64,000 nt of DNA from Cellulophaga baltica (lineage in GTDB: Bacteria; Bacteroidota; Bacteroidia; Flavobacteriales; Flavobacteriaceae): contig NZ_FNBD01000004.1 of the NCBI RefSeq assembly GCF_900102165.1, forward strand, positions 310,001 through 374,000, read 5' to 3'. This document shows positions 63,868 through 64,000 of this stretch, in pieces. Below the pieces are notes generated by a model. The model saw only the letters and a list, made by a program, of their open reading frames with translations. It had not been told where the DNA came from and made no database searches. The position numbers and the translations under genes are program-made. Every line of letters begins with the position of its first letter. Position 1 is the stretch's first letter.

Positions 63868-64000
63868 ATGAAATTTATTTTCCATAAAATTAAGTTGTCC
63901 CTTTGTATTCTAGGAATGTTTGGGCTATTCAAAATTCAAGCTCAAGAACCTCTTAAAAATAGCGAGGGCACTATAAACTATAGCAGTACCATGGATGCTA
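63868..64000 (+). CDS. Start of a secreted protein, 3' end outside window
   Basis: The frame opens at ATG 63868 and runs off the end (44 codons visible). It has a clear signal peptide (MKFIFHKIKLSLCILGMFGLFKIQAQ, cleavage likely after AQA/AQ at about residue 25-26) followed by EPLKNSEGTINYSSTMDA. The family cannot be told from this piece. Confidence 0.7.
   Translation, partial: MKFIFHKIKLSLCILGMFGLFKIQAQEPLKNSEGTINYSSTMDA

Noticed and set aside
1-64000. CRISPR arrays, tRNA or rRNA genes, complete insertion sequences, prophage
   Set aside because: I saw no regular spacer-repeat pattern, tRNA-like cloverleaf, rRNA sequence, transposase or phage gene in any region.

Overview
The window reads as chromosome of a marine, alga-associated member of the Flavobacteriaceae (Bacteroidetes). 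The signs are low GC, TAnnTTTG-type -7 promoter elements, a short primary sigma factor, a type IX secretion C-terminal sorting domain, a TonB receptor with a carboxypeptidase-regulatory N-domain, many lipoproteins, and enzymes for red- and brown-algal polysaccharides. The nearest genera I would guess are Zobellia, Cellulophaga or Maribacter, but the species cannot be fixed from this sequence. I found no rRNA, tRNA, CRISPR array or intact insertion sequence.

Layout. 1-3.9 kb: 3' part of a Kef-type antiporter, then a secreted GH16 beta-agarase. 4-9.6 kb: two paralogous semialdehyde dehydrogenases, an SDR and an AraC regulator, then AlkB. 9.8-14.5 kb: redox/aldehyde genes (nitroreductase, MDR reductase, cupin, yellow-like propeller, a truncated AraC sensor, SDR). 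14.6-19.6 kb: YcaQ/AlkX-type glycosylase, a GH16 lipoprotein, a GH82 iota-carrageenase broken by one in-frame stop, and a PL7 alginate lyase behind two tandem hexuronate-type GntR operators. 19.7-22 kb: a YHYH-domain operon ending in a lipoprotein with metallothionein-like repeats. 22.3-27.9 kb: a tightly packed seven-gene operon with LemA and three glycosyltransferases. 29-30.4 kb: DUF2130 protein. 30.6-40.6 kb: a TonB receptor followed by two NCS1 permeases, a NicX/M29-like metalloenzyme, PepD and an ornithine-cyclodeaminase-like enzyme. 40.8-46.3 kb: phytase-like lipoprotein, AraC regulator, hxlB-hxlA (ribulose monophosphate formaldehyde fixation), two DoxX-like proteins and the primary sigma factor. 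46.6-48 kb: beta-helix lipoprotein. 48.5-52.6 kb: a nitric-oxide defence operon (Rrf2 regulator, membrane protein, cupin, quinol NO reductase, truncated haemoglobin). 52.7-54 kb: beta-propeller lipoprotein. 54.4-62.2 kb: the transglutaminase / DUF2126 / ATP-grasp-alpha-E system. 62.3-64 kb: fatty-acid desaturase, Crp regulator and the start of a secreted protein.

How the genes fit together. Agarase, GH16 lipoprotein, iota-carrageenase and alginate lyase make this a scattered set of outward-acting algal enzymes, not a single SusCD-based locus. The hxlBA pair could handle formaldehyde, for example from methylated red-algal sugars. The items I would check first are: the NO reductase, where a FeB-ligand histidine is a proline while all other key residues are in register; the transglutaminase/ATP-grasp/alpha-E peptide system; the TonB-NCS1-NicX-like uptake cluster; the tandem GntR operators at the alginate lyase; the metallothionein-like repeat lipoprotein; and the stop-codon-split GH82 gene.
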